Source of the DNA: CAZTTH01 sp964615975
GTDB lineage: Bacteria > Verrucomicrobiota > Lentisphaeria > JABSQK01 > JAJFLO01
Assembly: GCA_964615975.1 (NCBI GenBank)
Contig: CAZTTH010000009.1
Coordinates: forward strand, 36,530 to 100,529
Direction of reading: 5' to 3'
Length of the DNA: 64,000 bases
The translations under genes and the position numbers were made by a program. The notes under the pieces are model-generated. The model was not told the DNA's origin. It ran no database searches and saw nothing but the letters and a program-made list of their open reading frames with translations. The first letter of the stretch is position 1, and each line of letters begins with the position of its first letter. Shown here piece by piece: positions 9,550 to 18,989 of this stretch.

Positions 9550-9728
9550 AGTTAATCTTAAGAATGGAGTAAGATAAAATTACCGGCAACGATAGCATGA
9601 TTTTAAATTAATCGCAATTCTCATCACCGGCTTTAATTTTCTTCACATCCCGTCTTGATGAATAAACTTAAACAACAACGTTATGTCAAACAAATCGGCA
9701 AGAGGATCATATTCATCGCTAATCACGC

Positions 9729-10568
9729 ATGCGCAATCAATCTGCAAATAAATCACGCAACGAACCGGCTGCGACAGCCCACAGCAAAACCAGTATCTAT
9801 CTGTTTCGTCTTGGATTGCGCGTGCTTTTCATCCTGTGTTTCATCTTGCTGTTAGTGCTGGCAAGGAACAGCCTCTACCGGGTGTTTTATTCTGATAATC
9901 CCCAATTCATAGTAAAGAAAGTCGCCGTCAAAATCGTTAAAGGCAATTTTTCCGAAGATCATATCATTAAAAAACTGAATTTTTCTCTCGGCAAGGTGAA
10001 TCTCTTTGCCATATCTCCCGGGGAATTACGTCAGGAATTTTTGCGGGATCCCCTGATTCAGGAGATCGAGATTCGGCGGATTTTACCGCACACCCTAAGT
10101 CTCACCGTGTATGGTCGCACTCCTGTTGCACAGTTGATTAAATCCGGAGAGCGATTGGTGGATGCACTCGGGATCATTATGGCGCCGGCCAACAAAAGCG
10201 AATGGCTGACCCTGCCAGTGATCACTGGGATTGCGAGAATCAACAGTTATAAAACCGGGGAAAAATTAAACGACCCCATGCTTCTGGGCGCTCTGCAATT
10301 ACTGGCTTATAAAGAAATGTTGACCAATAGTTTTTGTCTCAACATTGATTTGATTCAACTCAATGCCAATGCCAAGGAATATCGCATTTATCTCCATGAA
10401 CGCAAGGAATGTTTTATCCGCGATCGCGCTATCCTCATCGTCCCTTACGAAGGATACAGGGAAGCGCTCGAGCGGGCTATGGCAATCATTCACGAACGCA
10501 TGAAAGCACAACTACCCATAGGTTCGATTGATGTCACCTACCGCAATCGCGTTCCTGTGCTTCCCTGA
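9729..10568 (+). CDS. ftsQ: FtsQ/DivIB-type POTRA-domain cell division protein
   Basis: The 279 residues consist of a basic cytoplasmic N-terminus, one membrane helix (about 28-47, LRVLFILCFILLLVLA), a POTRA domain from FIVKKVAVKIVKGNFSEDHI to LPHTLSLTVYGRTPVAQL, and the beta region that follows in FtsQ. In division, FtsQ bridges FtsB/FtsL and the late divisome in the periplasm. The gene stands alone, away from any ftsA/ftsZ or mur gene in the window, so identification rests on architecture. It is divergent from the receiver/DUF4388 gene. Confidence 0.75.
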   Translation: MRNQSANKSRNEPAATAHSKTSIYLFRLGLRVLFILCFILLLVLARNSLYRVFYSDNPQFIVKKVAVKIVKGNFSEDHIIKKLNFSLGKVNLFAISPGELRQEFLRDPLIQEIEIRRILPHTLSLTVYGRTPVAQLIKSGERLVDALGIIMAPANKSEWLTLPVITGIARINSYKTGEKLNDPMLLGALQLLAYKEMLTNSFCLNIDLIQLNANAKEYRIYLHERKECFIRDRAILIVPYEGYREALERAMAIIHERMKAQLPIGSIDVTYRNRVPVLP

Positions 10569-10657
10569 AAAATGCCATTTAGTTGCATGTCTTTCAATTC
10601 ATGAAAACTAAAATCTCATGATGATTGGGGAAACCGGCTGGTGCGCGGATCAACGCA

Positions 10658-12376
10658 TCAGGGAATAACCCCGGCCGCTCGTATCTTTGCTGCAATCGCA
10701 TCCAGATTTTCGGCATTGTTTTTCAGTGCCTCACGCCAAAAAAAAATCGCTTTTTCTACCTGATTTAGTGCGTAGTATATGTCGCCCGCATGATCTAAAA
10801 TTACCCCATCGATTTTATGGTGCTCTTGTAATCCGATGGTCCGTTCGATATAAAATGCCGCTTTCTTGAAATGTCGTTGGCGATAATAGACCCACGCCAG
10901 GCTGTCCAAATATGGTGGATAATAGGGATGTAAAGCCAAGGCTTTTTGAATATGATTTTCGGCGCGTTCGAGATTCATATTCTCATTGGCCAGATAGTAT
11001 CCGATAAAGTTATTCAACTCGGCATTGTCCGGAAAATGCGCCAATCCCTGCTCTAATAACTCCAAGGTCTTTTCCCGGTTTTTTAGATGCATATAGGCGG
11101 CTGCGACGGTCAGGTAAAACCGGTCATCGAATCCTTGTTGCCCACCGGAAAGCTTTTGATTGCACAGGCTGTTTAACATCATCAACGCCTCTTCGCTGCG
11201 GTTGAGCTCATGATAGATATAGGCTTGCATGATCACGGTAACGTCCTGATCCTGGGGTGACAACTTGTTGTATTTCAATGCTTTTTCGGGCTCTTTTGTA
11301 TCCAGATAAAGATTTGCCAATTCAAATGCAAGTGGCGGATTTGGTTTCAGCCGATAAGCCGATTCAAAAGCCAGGATAGCATCTTTTAAACGTCGGATGC
11401 GCTTGAAAAGTTGTCCTTGACGGATGTGAAAATAGAAATTATAGGGATCAGCGGACGATAAATCCCGCCAGATATCCAGGGCCATCTTGTCGGCATTTTT
11501 GCTTTCGTAGGATTCAGCCAGCAACACATCCATCTCAGGATTTCCAAGTCCGTGTATACGCAGGTCTTCGATAACCGCTATCGCCTGATCAGTAAAATTA
11601 TTTTCAATCAAAAAAACCAGCAGGGAGATGACTTCATCGGGATTGTCAAGAGTCGTAATTTTGCGATATGCAGTTGCTGCGCGTTGGGCATGATTGAAAG
11701 CAAGCTTGAGAAAATGTTTGCGCTCACGGTCATTGAGATTTTTTCCCATGGTGTTACTTAAACTGTGGTAAAACAATGCCGCCATGTATTCGACTTCGGG
11801 GTTACCTCCTAAATTTTCGGCTAGTGTGGCTTTGGCAAAAAGTTTTTCCGCCTTGCTCAGCTCATTTGTACTGAGATAACAAATCGCCAGTTCCTTGAGG
11901 ATAACTGGATGGGTCAGACCATAGCGTGCGATCAGATTTAAGAGAATGGGTTCGGCAACCTGGAATCGCTGGTGCTGGATGAGGACGCTGACAGCATATA
12001 AATTCAGTTCCAATGCCTGTGGGTTTTCACTGGCAATGCCTGTCAAACGGGAGATCATCAATTCAAATGATTGATCGTCAATATAAGTTTCAGGGAATAA
12101 GCTCAGTTCACGGCGCAACAATTCAGAGGTCGGATTGTATTGGATGGCGGTCAATAATTCATTAACGATTTTTGACCATTCGGGTTTTTCATCCAGACGC
12201 AAATAATAAGTCCAACCGTAATGAGCCAATGTTTCAATCTCAGCTAAATCGGCAGGATTGAGATATACGCGTTCATCATCGTTGATCGGGTTATCCTTTT
12301 TTTTCCCCCACCAGCTCCATGCTGAAAAGGTTGGGAAGAGTAGATAAATCGATAATAAAAAAACACTTAATCTCAT
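10658..12376 (-). CDS. Secreted TPR-repeat protein
   Basis: From ATG 12376 the protein has 572 residues. It starts with a signal-like segment (MRLSVFLLSIYLLFPTFSAW) and then carries many tetratricopeptide repeats, for example NFYFHIRQGQLFKRIRRLKDAILAFESAYRLKPN and LHPYYPPYLDSLAWVYYRQRHFKKA. TPR arrays bind proteins. Here the site is periplasmic or outer-membrane facing, as in many exopolysaccharide or envelope-assembly partners. The open frame runs up to 12667, but that extension covers a hairpin and a separate tiny ribosomal gene, so the signal-peptide Met is the likely start. Confidence 0.8.
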   Translation of the reverse strand: MRLSVFLLSIYLLFPTFSAWSWWGKKKDNPINDDERVYLNPADLAEIETLAHYGWTYYLRLDEKPEWSKIVNELLTAIQYNPTSELLRRELSLFPETYIDDQSFELMISRLTGIASENPQALELNLYAVSVLIQHQRFQVAEPILLNLIARYGLTHPVILKELAICYLSTNELSKAEKLFAKATLAENLGGNPEVEYMAALFYHSLSNTMGKNLNDRERKHFLKLAFNHAQRAATAYRKITTLDNPDEVISLLVFLIENNFTDQAIAVIEDLRIHGLGNPEMDVLLAESYESKNADKMALDIWRDLSSADPYNFYFHIRQGQLFKRIRRLKDAILAFESAYRLKPNPPLAFELANLYLDTKEPEKALKYNKLSPQDQDVTVIMQAYIYHELNRSEEALMMLNSLCNQKLSGGQQGFDDRFYLTVAAAYMHLKNREKTLELLEQGLAHFPDNAELNNFIGYYLANENMNLERAENHIQKALALHPYYPPYLDSLAWVYYRQRHFKKAAFYIERTIGLQEHHKIDGVILDHAGDIYYALNQVEKAIFFWREALKNNAENLDAIAAKIRAAGVIP

Positions 12377-12424
12377 TCGTGCTAGCCTGGTGAAGGAGGA
12401 AGCAAGGCAGGAAATCAGGCCATT

Positions 12425-12458
12425 CCCCAATACGAAAATTCGTGTATTCGTATTGGGG
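12425..12458. other. 12-bp stem hairpin between the ribosomal and TPR genes
   Basis: A perfect 12-bp inverted repeat has arms at 12425-12436 (CCCCAATACGAA) and 12447-12458 (TTCGTATTGGGG) around a 10-base loop. It lies directly downstream of the tiny minus-strand ribosomal gene. No T-run follows on either strand, so it is a poor classical terminator. It may end or process the short transcript. Confidence 0.6.
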
Positions 12459-12479
12459 ATAAATCGGCAGGTGAAAGTT

Positions 12480-12569
12480 TTATTTTTTCTTATGACGCAT
12501 TGCCTTGCGGCGTTTGCGACGCTTATGGCTGGCAATTTTTGTTCTTCTTTTCTTGACCAAACTACCCAT
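12480..12569 (-). CDS. AURKAIP1/COX24-domain small ribosomal protein (mS38-like)
   Basis: This is a 29-residue, extremely basic peptide: MGSLVKKRRTKIASHKRRK followed by RRKAMRHKKK and TAA. It matches the short bacterial proteins of the AURKAIP1/COX24 family, which start MGS(V/L).KKRR and end in RHKK or similar. These are homologues of the mitochondrial small-subunit protein mS38 and bind the small ribosomal subunit. It is too short for usual ORF cut-offs, and longer overlapping frames on both strands hide it. It is divergent from lpxI and separated from the TPR gene by a hairpin, suggesting its own short transcript. Confidence 0.8.
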   Translation of the reverse strand: MGSLVKKRRTKIASHKRRKRRKAMRHKKK

Positions 12570-12840
12570 ATTCGCATTGTCCTCTTTCTACTGATGTCTG
12601 TATCTATTAATGTAATAGCCGGTCGTCGTATCTGCGATTTGAGTCGGGGATGAACCAATGAAATCAATTACGCTTAACCGCAAAAACGATTAGATAATGC
12701 CTGCCCGTTGCAGCATCAATTTCCCCGGCATGCCAAATTGACTATGACGTTGGCAAATGAAGGTTTATAATATAGTCATGTCTATTCACAAGGAAAGCAC
12801 TGTCCCATAATTTATATTAGAGAGTAAATTTTTTAATCGA

Positions 12841-13668
12841 ATGTCCCTCCTTTTTGATAAATTGGGTATACTTGCTGGTCGCGGAGTTTACCCCAGAATG
12901 ATCGCTGAATCCGCCCGCAAACAAGGTGTCAAGCATATTGGTGTGGGCGCCATTCTGGGAGATGCAGATCCGAGCATCGCTTCGGTGGTCGATTCCATCG
13001 AATGGATATATGCCGGACAGTTGAACAAAGGCATAAATTTTTTTAGAAATTTGGCTATTGGCCATGTGATTTTCGCCGGTCAAATTAAGCCCACACGTTT
13101 GTTTGACGATTTGCGGCCGGATTGGCGGGCAATGAAATTATTAGTCAAACTACGGCGCAAAAACGCGGAATCGATCTTTTCCGCGGTTGCCGCCGAATTT
13201 CAAAAGGATGGAATTACCATACTCCCTGCGTCCATGTTTTTAGAAGATCAACTCGCGACATCCGGGATAATCGGAAAAATCAAACCTTCGAGGAACCAAA
13301 TCTCCGACATGATATTGGGGAGAGATATTGCCCGCGAAATCAGTCGGTTGAATATTGGTCAAACCGTGGTTATAAAAAATGGCTCGGTCTTAGCCGTGGA
13401 AGCATTTGAAGGGACGGATAAAACGATCATTCGCGGCGGCGAAATCGGGCAGGGTGGGGTTGCGGTTATCAAAGTCGCGAAACCGCAACAGGATGTGCGT
13501 TTCGATCTTCCCTGTATTGGCCTTCGCACTGTGGAATCGCTGATACAAGCACGCGCAAAAATCCTGGCAGTTCAGGCCGGTAAAACCCTGCTTCTAGATA
13601 AAACCGCAGTGATTGCCGCACTTGATGCCGCTAAAATCGCACTTGTGGGTATAGATATTCTGGATTGA
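12841..13668 (+). CDS. lpxI: UDP-2,3-diacylglucosamine pyrophosphatase LpxI
   Basis: The 275 residues match the LpxI (DUF1009) family from end to end. Landmarks are LGILAGRGVYPRMIAESA at the N-terminus, a GQIKPTRLF segment, VKVAKPQQDVRFDLPCIG..TVE and AGKTLLLD near the end. LpxI hydrolyses UDP-2,3-diacylglucosamine to lipid X and UMP in lipid A synthesis, replacing LpxH in many non-gammaproteobacteria. Its presence shows that this organism makes lipid A. No other lpx gene lies in the window. It is transcribed away from the small ribosomal gene. Confidence 0.93.
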   Translation: MSLLFDKLGILAGRGVYPRMIAESARKQGVKHIGVGAILGDADPSIASVVDSIEWIYAGQLNKGINFFRNLAIGHVIFAGQIKPTRLFDDLRPDWRAMKLLVKLRRKNAESIFSAVAAEFQKDGITILPASMFLEDQLATSGIIGKIKPSRNQISDMILGRDIAREISRLNIGQTVVIKNGSVLAVEAFEGTDKTIIRGGEIGQGGVAVIKVAKPQQDVRFDLPCIGLRTVESLIQARAKILAVQAGKTLLLDKTAVIAALDAAKIALVGIDILD

Positions 13669-14093
13669 ACCTGAAACGATGCGAATTTTAAGGCATAAGA
13701 TTGAAAAATCATTGCAAGGGAGAATATCTGAGTCCCACAAATTCTGGAGAAGAGTCAATATTTTTTGATTCATGATGCGCTATATCAACATGGAGAAACC
13801 GGTTATTCATTGGCAATCAACTAATTGTGAAATTGCCAATGTTGCAGTCATGGTGGGACTTTGGTGTGGCAAAATAGAATCGGTCGCTGATTCTATGGAA
13901 TTTATTGCTTCCATTGAGACGGTGTGGTCATCCCCTGTCACGTACAGAAATAATTGCCTCATTTCGGAGTCTGAAAAACCACTGGAAATCGCCGTTTTAT
14001 TTATGGGAAACGTATCTTTATTTTGAATTATTGGTAACTATCGGCAATGATCATGGATAACAAATCAATCTTCCTTGGTTTTGGATTCCACGC
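13669..14093. other. Intergenic stretch with an inverted repeat; no convincing gene
   Basis: These 425 bases lie between lpxI and the convergent HtrA gene. An 84-codon open frame at 13772-14026 (plus) has no recognisable motif. It contains a perfect 10-bp inverted repeat, CATTGGCAAT at 13808-13817 and ATTGCCAATG at 13832-13841. The hairpin could belong to a small RNA or a decayed element. I see no promoter or terminator that settles it. Confidence 0.35.
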
Positions 14094-15503
14094 TTAGAGT
14101 GAAACATCCAGTATATACCGATGGAGGAAGATATGACCGGAATTCGATTGGATTCGATCGACCACGTATTGGACAATATCCTGATTGGTTGTATCAATCA
14201 AGGCGCGTCCCAAATCATCGAAATCGGCAATCGGCACTTCACCAATTTGCTTGATCACATCTCCCCGTTGCACTCCGCGACGAGCAAGAACGCTTCCCTC
14301 ACCAACCTTGCTGACAACCAATCCACGGCTGTAAGGCAATCCCAATGCTTCGGCAAGATTGCTATTCAATAATTGTAATTCGACTTTCAATTTTATTTTG
14401 GCCAATTCCTCCCCGCTTAATTTTGGCACTGCTTCGATCGCAAAAGAGATGATGCGGTTGTCAGACAATTGGAGCTTGACTGGATCCCCTGCTTTCATTT
14501 GCCACAACAAACGGCCAACTTCAATTGCATGGGTCACGGGTATGTCATTTACCGATTTGATAATTTCGCCTTCTTTCAAACCAGATTTTTGCGCCGCACT
14601 GTCGGGTGTGATTTGCTTGATACTGACCAGAATTTGCCCCTCAGGTGTTTTCACGGTTTCAGGGAAAAAACCACACGAGTTCATCCCAAAACATGAAGGC
14701 ACCAGCCACACGCTCAGCACTTCTTCAATGCGTTTTAGCGGTATCGCAAAACCGATGCCTTCAGCGTCATCATGAATGGCAAGATTTATACCGATTAACT
14801 GCCCATCGGCATTGATGAGTGGACCGCCGCTATTCCCGGGATTGATCGCTGCATCGGTTTGCAATATATCATCAAAAAGGACATCGCCTTCGTATACCAC
14901 TTTACGCCCCTTGGCACTCAACACTCCTTCAGTCACACTATGTCCCAAACCATAGGGGTTGCCTACAGAGATGACCCTTTCCCCCAGGAGAAGGTCATCC
15001 GGTGCCGCAAAATCTATCGCCTGCAAATTCAATTTGCGGTCAAAGTCAACCAACATGATTAGCGCCAGGTCATTGGCTTCATCAGTGGCAATTGGTTTCG
15101 CTTCATAATTCGCACCATCAGCCAGATTCACGATGATTTTGGACGCTTTCTGGATCACGTGATTGTTGGTCACAATCAACCCCCGGCTATCAACTACAAC
15201 TCCGCTTCCCAACGAATTGGTTTTATACGTTTTTTCCTGATAACCAAAAAAGCGATTGAAGACTTCCGCGAACGGATCATTTCGTCGATAGCGTGGAAAT
15301 CGTTGTGTGACCACGCGTTCAGTACTAATATTTACAACTGAAGGCAGGACTTTTGCGACTGCCAGCACGGTGGGAGTAATTCTTTGAGATTCATGAGTGG
15401 TATGATCATCCGCCATCAACTTATCAGGTGAAATAACGCTGATTATCACCAGACAGAAGCTGATTTTTCTCAGGAGTTGAATTAAACTATGATCTGTGTG
15501 CAT
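14094..15503 (-). CDS. Periplasmic serine protease, HtrA/DegP family
   Basis: The 469 residues include a signal sequence (about 1-31), a trypsin-like domain with the full catalytic triad (H115 in VTNNHV, D145 in ANDLAL, S225 in NPGNSGGPL) and two C-terminal PDZ domains (about 275-365 and 385-460; one contains SAAQKSGLKEGEIIKSV, the other GSVLARRGVQRGDVIKQI). HtrA proteins degrade or refold misfolded envelope proteins and often take part in stress signalling. It is transcribed towards lpxI and divergent from the DUF2851 gene. Confidence 0.92.
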   Translation of the reverse strand: MHTDHSLIQLLRKISFCLVIISVISPDKLMADDHTTHESQRITPTVLAVAKVLPSVVNISTERVVTQRFPRYRRNDPFAEVFNRFFGYQEKTYKTNSLGSGVVVDSRGLIVTNNHVIQKASKIIVNLADGANYEAKPIATDEANDLALIMLVDFDRKLNLQAIDFAAPDDLLLGERVISVGNPYGLGHSVTEGVLSAKGRKVVYEGDVLFDDILQTDAAINPGNSGGPLINADGQLIGINLAIHDDAEGIGFAIPLKRIEEVLSVWLVPSCFGMNSCGFFPETVKTPEGQILVSIKQITPDSAAQKSGLKEGEIIKSVNDIPVTHAIEVGRLLWQMKAGDPVKLQLSDNRIISFAIEAVPKLSGEELAKIKLKVELQLLNSNLAEALGLPYSRGLVVSKVGEGSVLARRGVQRGDVIKQIGEVPIADFDDLGRALIDTTNQDIVQYVVDRIQSNSGHIFLHRYILDVSL

Positions 15504-15746
15504 GAGTTGTCTTTATCCTTAGAATGGAATTGTTTTGTTACGTTATATTAAAGCGCTAGTCAATTCATGATCACTGGTACAATATTCAAGATGACAGTTC
15601 ATTTCGAGTATCGATAAATCTGATCCATCTTCTGACGCTGGAACAGATTATGGTATAGATTCATAAAAAAGATTAAAAGTTTCTTGGCAGGATAAAATTT
15701 ACCCATTCCCCGATTTTCTAGGGGCAAACAGAATTATCAGTAAATT

Positions 15747-17114
15747 ATGCCATCAATCAATCAATTTTACCAACAGTTAGTAACTCAGGGGTTTTTCATA
15801 TTTGAGGAGAAAGAACCATATTTTCAAGAGCATTTTTTGCAAGTACTGTGGAATGAACAATGGTTAGCGACAGAGTTAAGAACAGAAAAGGGGCAGATCC
15901 TAAAAGTCCTTCACCCGGGGATCTGGAATGTCGCCGCTGGCCCCGACTTCAATGATGCCCGTGTCATCATCGATCATAAAACGAGAAGTGGATGCATAGA
16001 AATTCATTTTCGCCCTGAAGACTGGCGAAAACACCGCCATCACATTAATCAGGATTATGACCAGGTAATTCTGCATGTTGTCTGGCATAATCCCGATGCA
16101 CTTACAGAGTGTCCGACCGGAGTGCCAATTTTTAATTTAAGCACTCATCTCAGGGGTAAAGTAAAAGACATGATCAATAAAATCGATTTTGTTTCTTATC
16201 CCTATGCCCAAAAAGTCAAACCAGGGCAATACTCCACCTGGATCAATTCACTGAACAATGATCAAATATCCGATATCATGCAGTCATCTGGGATAATGCG
16301 AATACTGGCGAAGGGTGAGCAATTGGCACTAGAAATTACCGCCCTGGGATTAGAGGAGGCTGGATATCGTCGATTTTTAGCAGGAATGGGATATAAGCAC
16401 AATCAGGATGGATTTAGCGAATTGGCGGAACAAATCCCCTTGACCGATTTATCTACTCACAATGCAACTACCGCATTGGCATTAATGCTCGGTAGTGCCG
16501 GACTTTTGCCTGATCCCAGCCGCTGTCAAATTCTCCCAGAATATCACCGTTGGCTGCATGAACTGTGGGATGCATGGTGGCCTATTCGCACCCACTATCA
16601 TCAAATATCGTGGCGTCGACATCAGCTTCGCCCGTTTAATTCCCCCGAACGGCGAATTATCGCGGCACACTTTGTTCTACGGAAAAACAATTATGAACTG
16701 GCCAAGAATATTCTGCGAATTATGGACACATGGGAAACTCCGGAAGTGGGATTAGGTTTATTAAAAGAGATTTTCATGCCGGATTATGATCATCAACTGG
16801 ATAGGTTTTTACATTTTCAGAAGCAGTTGTCGAAACCAATTATTTTGTTGGGAAAAGATCGCATTAATGATTTGATTGTGAATTTCGCTATCCCATTATT
16901 TTTTGCCTATAGTTTCCTCGAAAAGTCTCCTGAACATTGTGCGCGCGGCAAGAAATTATTGCAGCGAATACCTAAACTTCAGGATAATCGACGATTCAAG
17001 GTGGCAGCCCACCGACTTTTTATCCCGCCGGGCAGGGGAAAAGAAGTTATTAATAACGCTTGCGCACAACAAGGTTTGCTGTATTTATATCAACGTTGCG
17101 GAGAGATAAAATAA
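15747..17114 (+). CDS. DUF2851 family protein
   Basis: The 455 residues match DUF2851. Landmarks are HPGIWNVAAGPDFNDARVIID, then GCIEIHFRPEDWRKHRHH..QDYDQVILHVVWH, and C-terminal CARGKKLLQRIPKLQDNRR. The conserved acidic and His residues in the first third resemble a nuclease-like metal site, but the function of the family is not known. It stands alone between the divergent HtrA gene and the metallophosphoesterase run, 110 bases before the latter. Confidence 0.85.
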   Translation: MPSINQFYQQLVTQGFFIFEEKEPYFQEHFLQVLWNEQWLATELRTEKGQILKVLHPGIWNVAAGPDFNDARVIIDHKTRSGCIEIHFRPEDWRKHRHHINQDYDQVILHVVWHNPDALTECPTGVPIFNLSTHLRGKVKDMINKIDFVSYPYAQKVKPGQYSTWINSLNNDQISDIMQSSGIMRILAKGEQLALEITALGLEEAGYRRFLAGMGYKHNQDGFSELAEQIPLTDLSTHNATTALALMLGSAGLLPDPSRCQILPEYHRWLHELWDAWWPIRTHYHQISWRRHQLRPFNSPERRIIAAHFVLRKNNYELAKNILRIMDTWETPEVGLGLLKEIFMPDYDHQLDRFLHFQKQLSKPIILLGKDRINDLIVNFAIPLFFAYSFLEKSPEHCARGKKLLQRIPKLQDNRRFKVAAHRLFIPPGRGKEVINNACAQQGLLYLYQRCGEIK

Positions 17115-17224
17115 ATCTTTTTCTTGATTTATTTATGGAAATCTGATTAAAACTTATTACTATGTGGCTATTGGAAATATTATAGTCTAAACCAGATTGT
17201 TAGCTTGAAATAGGAATATAAGCC

Positions 17225-17950
17225 ATGAAATACGCTGTTTTTGGTGATGTACATGCAAATTTAGAAGCACTGAACACGGTTTTAGAAGAATGTAAGAAGT
17301 TAGGTGCTGAGAGTTACCTCTGTATCGGTGATCTGGTCGGTTACAATGCCAATCCCAGCGAATGCCTCAACATTATTCGTGATCTTCCGTTGGCAGGGGT
17401 CGTCATGGGCAACCACGATGAACAAGCAGCGGAAGATACAGATCTAGCGGGATTCAACGCACAAGCCGCCATGGCCATTGAATGGACTCGCAATAATCTT
17501 TCAGACGAACAACGCGTCTGGCTGAAGCGGTTGCGCCTGACCATGCAAATCGGTAAGATTACCATCGTTCATGCATCGCTGGATTCACCCAAGCGTTGGG
17601 GCTATATCTTCGACAAACTTTCAGCCGGCGCCAGTTTTAGTTATCAATTTTCACAAATCTGCTTCTGCGGGCATTCCCATGTGCCCCTGGCCTTCGAAAA
17701 ATTTGGCACGATTCAAGGTGGCAAATATAGTGAAATTAAAATCCAGGCAGGTCATAAATACCTGATTAATGTCGGCAGCGTCGGTCAACCACGCGATGGC
17801 GATTGGCGGGCTGCGTTTGTGATTTATGATACGGATAAGAACCTGGTAACTCTATACCGAATTCCCTACGACATAAAAACCGCTCAGGAAAAAATCATTA
17901 AAGCAGGCTTGCCGGAACGGCTTGCGTTGCGACTTGAAAAAGGCGCGTAA
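17225..17950 (+). CDS. Calcineurin-like metallophosphoesterase
   Basis: The 241 residues carry all the metal-site motifs of the family in order: FGDVHAN at the N-terminus, CIGDLVGYN, MGNHDEQA, and GHSHVP near the middle. The architecture resembles the small YfcE/diadenosine-tetraphosphatase-like group. The substrate cannot be read from the sequence. Two bases separate it from the glycosyltransferase gene downstream, so they form an operon. An upstream AGGA-like site lies before ATG 17225. Confidence 0.88.
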   Translation: MKYAVFGDVHANLEALNTVLEECKKLGAESYLCIGDLVGYNANPSECLNIIRDLPLAGVVMGNHDEQAAEDTDLAGFNAQAAMAIEWTRNNLSDEQRVWLKRLRLTMQIGKITIVHASLDSPKRWGYIFDKLSAGASFSYQFSQICFCGHSHVPLAFEKFGTIQGGKYSEIKIQAGHKYLINVGSVGQPRDGDWRAAFVIYDTDKNLVTLYRIPYDIKTAQEKIIKAGLPERLALRLEKGA

Positions 17951-17952
17951 GA

Positions 17953-18986
17953 GTGAAAATATTGATCGTCAAACCGAGCAGCCTCGGCGATCTCATTCAT
18001 ACCCTGCCGGCGGTGCGGATCATTCGCGAAAATTTCCCGGATGCACACATTAACTGGTTATTATTTTCGCAATTTAAGCCGTTGGGAGATTTGTTTTCCG
18101 ACATCGATAAATGCTATTATTGCCCGCGCCAGGAGTGGTATTCATTATCAAAACTGTTCCATTGGTACCGTTGCATCCAAGAGTTGCGTTCACAATATTT
18201 CGATTATGTCCTCGATTTTCAGGGGTTGTTGCGCAGCGGATTGATCTCCGCACTTGTGCCTGCCGGGAAACGCATTGGCTTTGCTGACGCACGCGAAAAT
18301 GCCGGGCGTTTCTACGATCAGAAAATCACCATTCCTCCTTACATCACCCATGCCGTCGAACGCAATATTTTTTTGGTGAAGTCCGCCTTAAGTTGCGACG
18401 GCAGTTATCAACTACCTCAATTTAAAGTAAATCAAAACGCATTGACACAGGCGCAACGATTATTATCGGATCATGGTCTTACTGGTGTTCCGAAATTATT
18501 GGCTATTACCCCTGCTTCACGCTGGCCAAGCAAATCTTGGCCTAGTTTTTTTTTGCTGAAATTATCACTCTGATTGAGCGAAATCAGCGCGGTCAAGTTG
18601 GCTTTTGTCTTTTGGGCACAGAACATGAACGTTCCATTGGTGAGCAGATTATCGCCATGCTTGAGACGCGGCAGAACGTGATTAACTTGATGGGCAAGAC
18701 CGATTTGCCAGTCATGCTCGAAATTATCAAAATATCTCGGGCATTGATAACGAATGATAGTGGTCCCATGCATTTGGCCGCCGCGTTGAATGTGCCGACC
18801 ATTTCGTTCTTTGGCCCGACTGATCCGGATAAAACCGGTCCCTATGGCCCCATCCATAAAGTGTTTAGAACCAAGGTGTCATGTGCCCCGTGCTTTCTCA
18901 GGCAGTGCCCCTTGCCCAAACAATTGTGTCGCGATGATGCTTTCAATCCCACGCTGGTCTCCGATTACCTTCTATCCGAATTGTGA
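17953..18986 (+). pseudogene. Glycosyltransferase family 9 (heptosyltransferase-like), frameshifted at a T9 run
   Basis: The first frame (GTG 17953 to a TGA at 18571-18573) gives the GT9 N-terminal half: KILIVKPSSLGDLIHTLPA, then the acceptor domain. The second half, in the -1 frame to TGA 18984-18986, carries the ADP-heptose-binding end: ITNDSGPMHLAAALNVPT and FFGPTDPDKTGPYGP. The frames join at nine Ts (18546-18554). One extra T would restore a single protein of about 344 residues. GT9 enzymes add heptose or related sugars to the LPS core. The break may be a homopolymer sequencing error, a real mutation, or a slippage site. Neighbours are the metallophosphoesterase (2 bases before) and queG (3 bases after). 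Confidence 0.85.
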
Positions 18987-18989
18987 TTT

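Noticed and set aside
12377..12667. N-terminal extension of the TPR protein
   Set aside because: It covers a strong hairpin and a separate ribosomal-protein gene, and the signal peptide starts at 12376.
13772..14026. 84-codon plus-strand frame after lpxI
   Set aside because: No recognisable family, and a perfect inverted repeat lies inside it. Kept only as an intergenic note.
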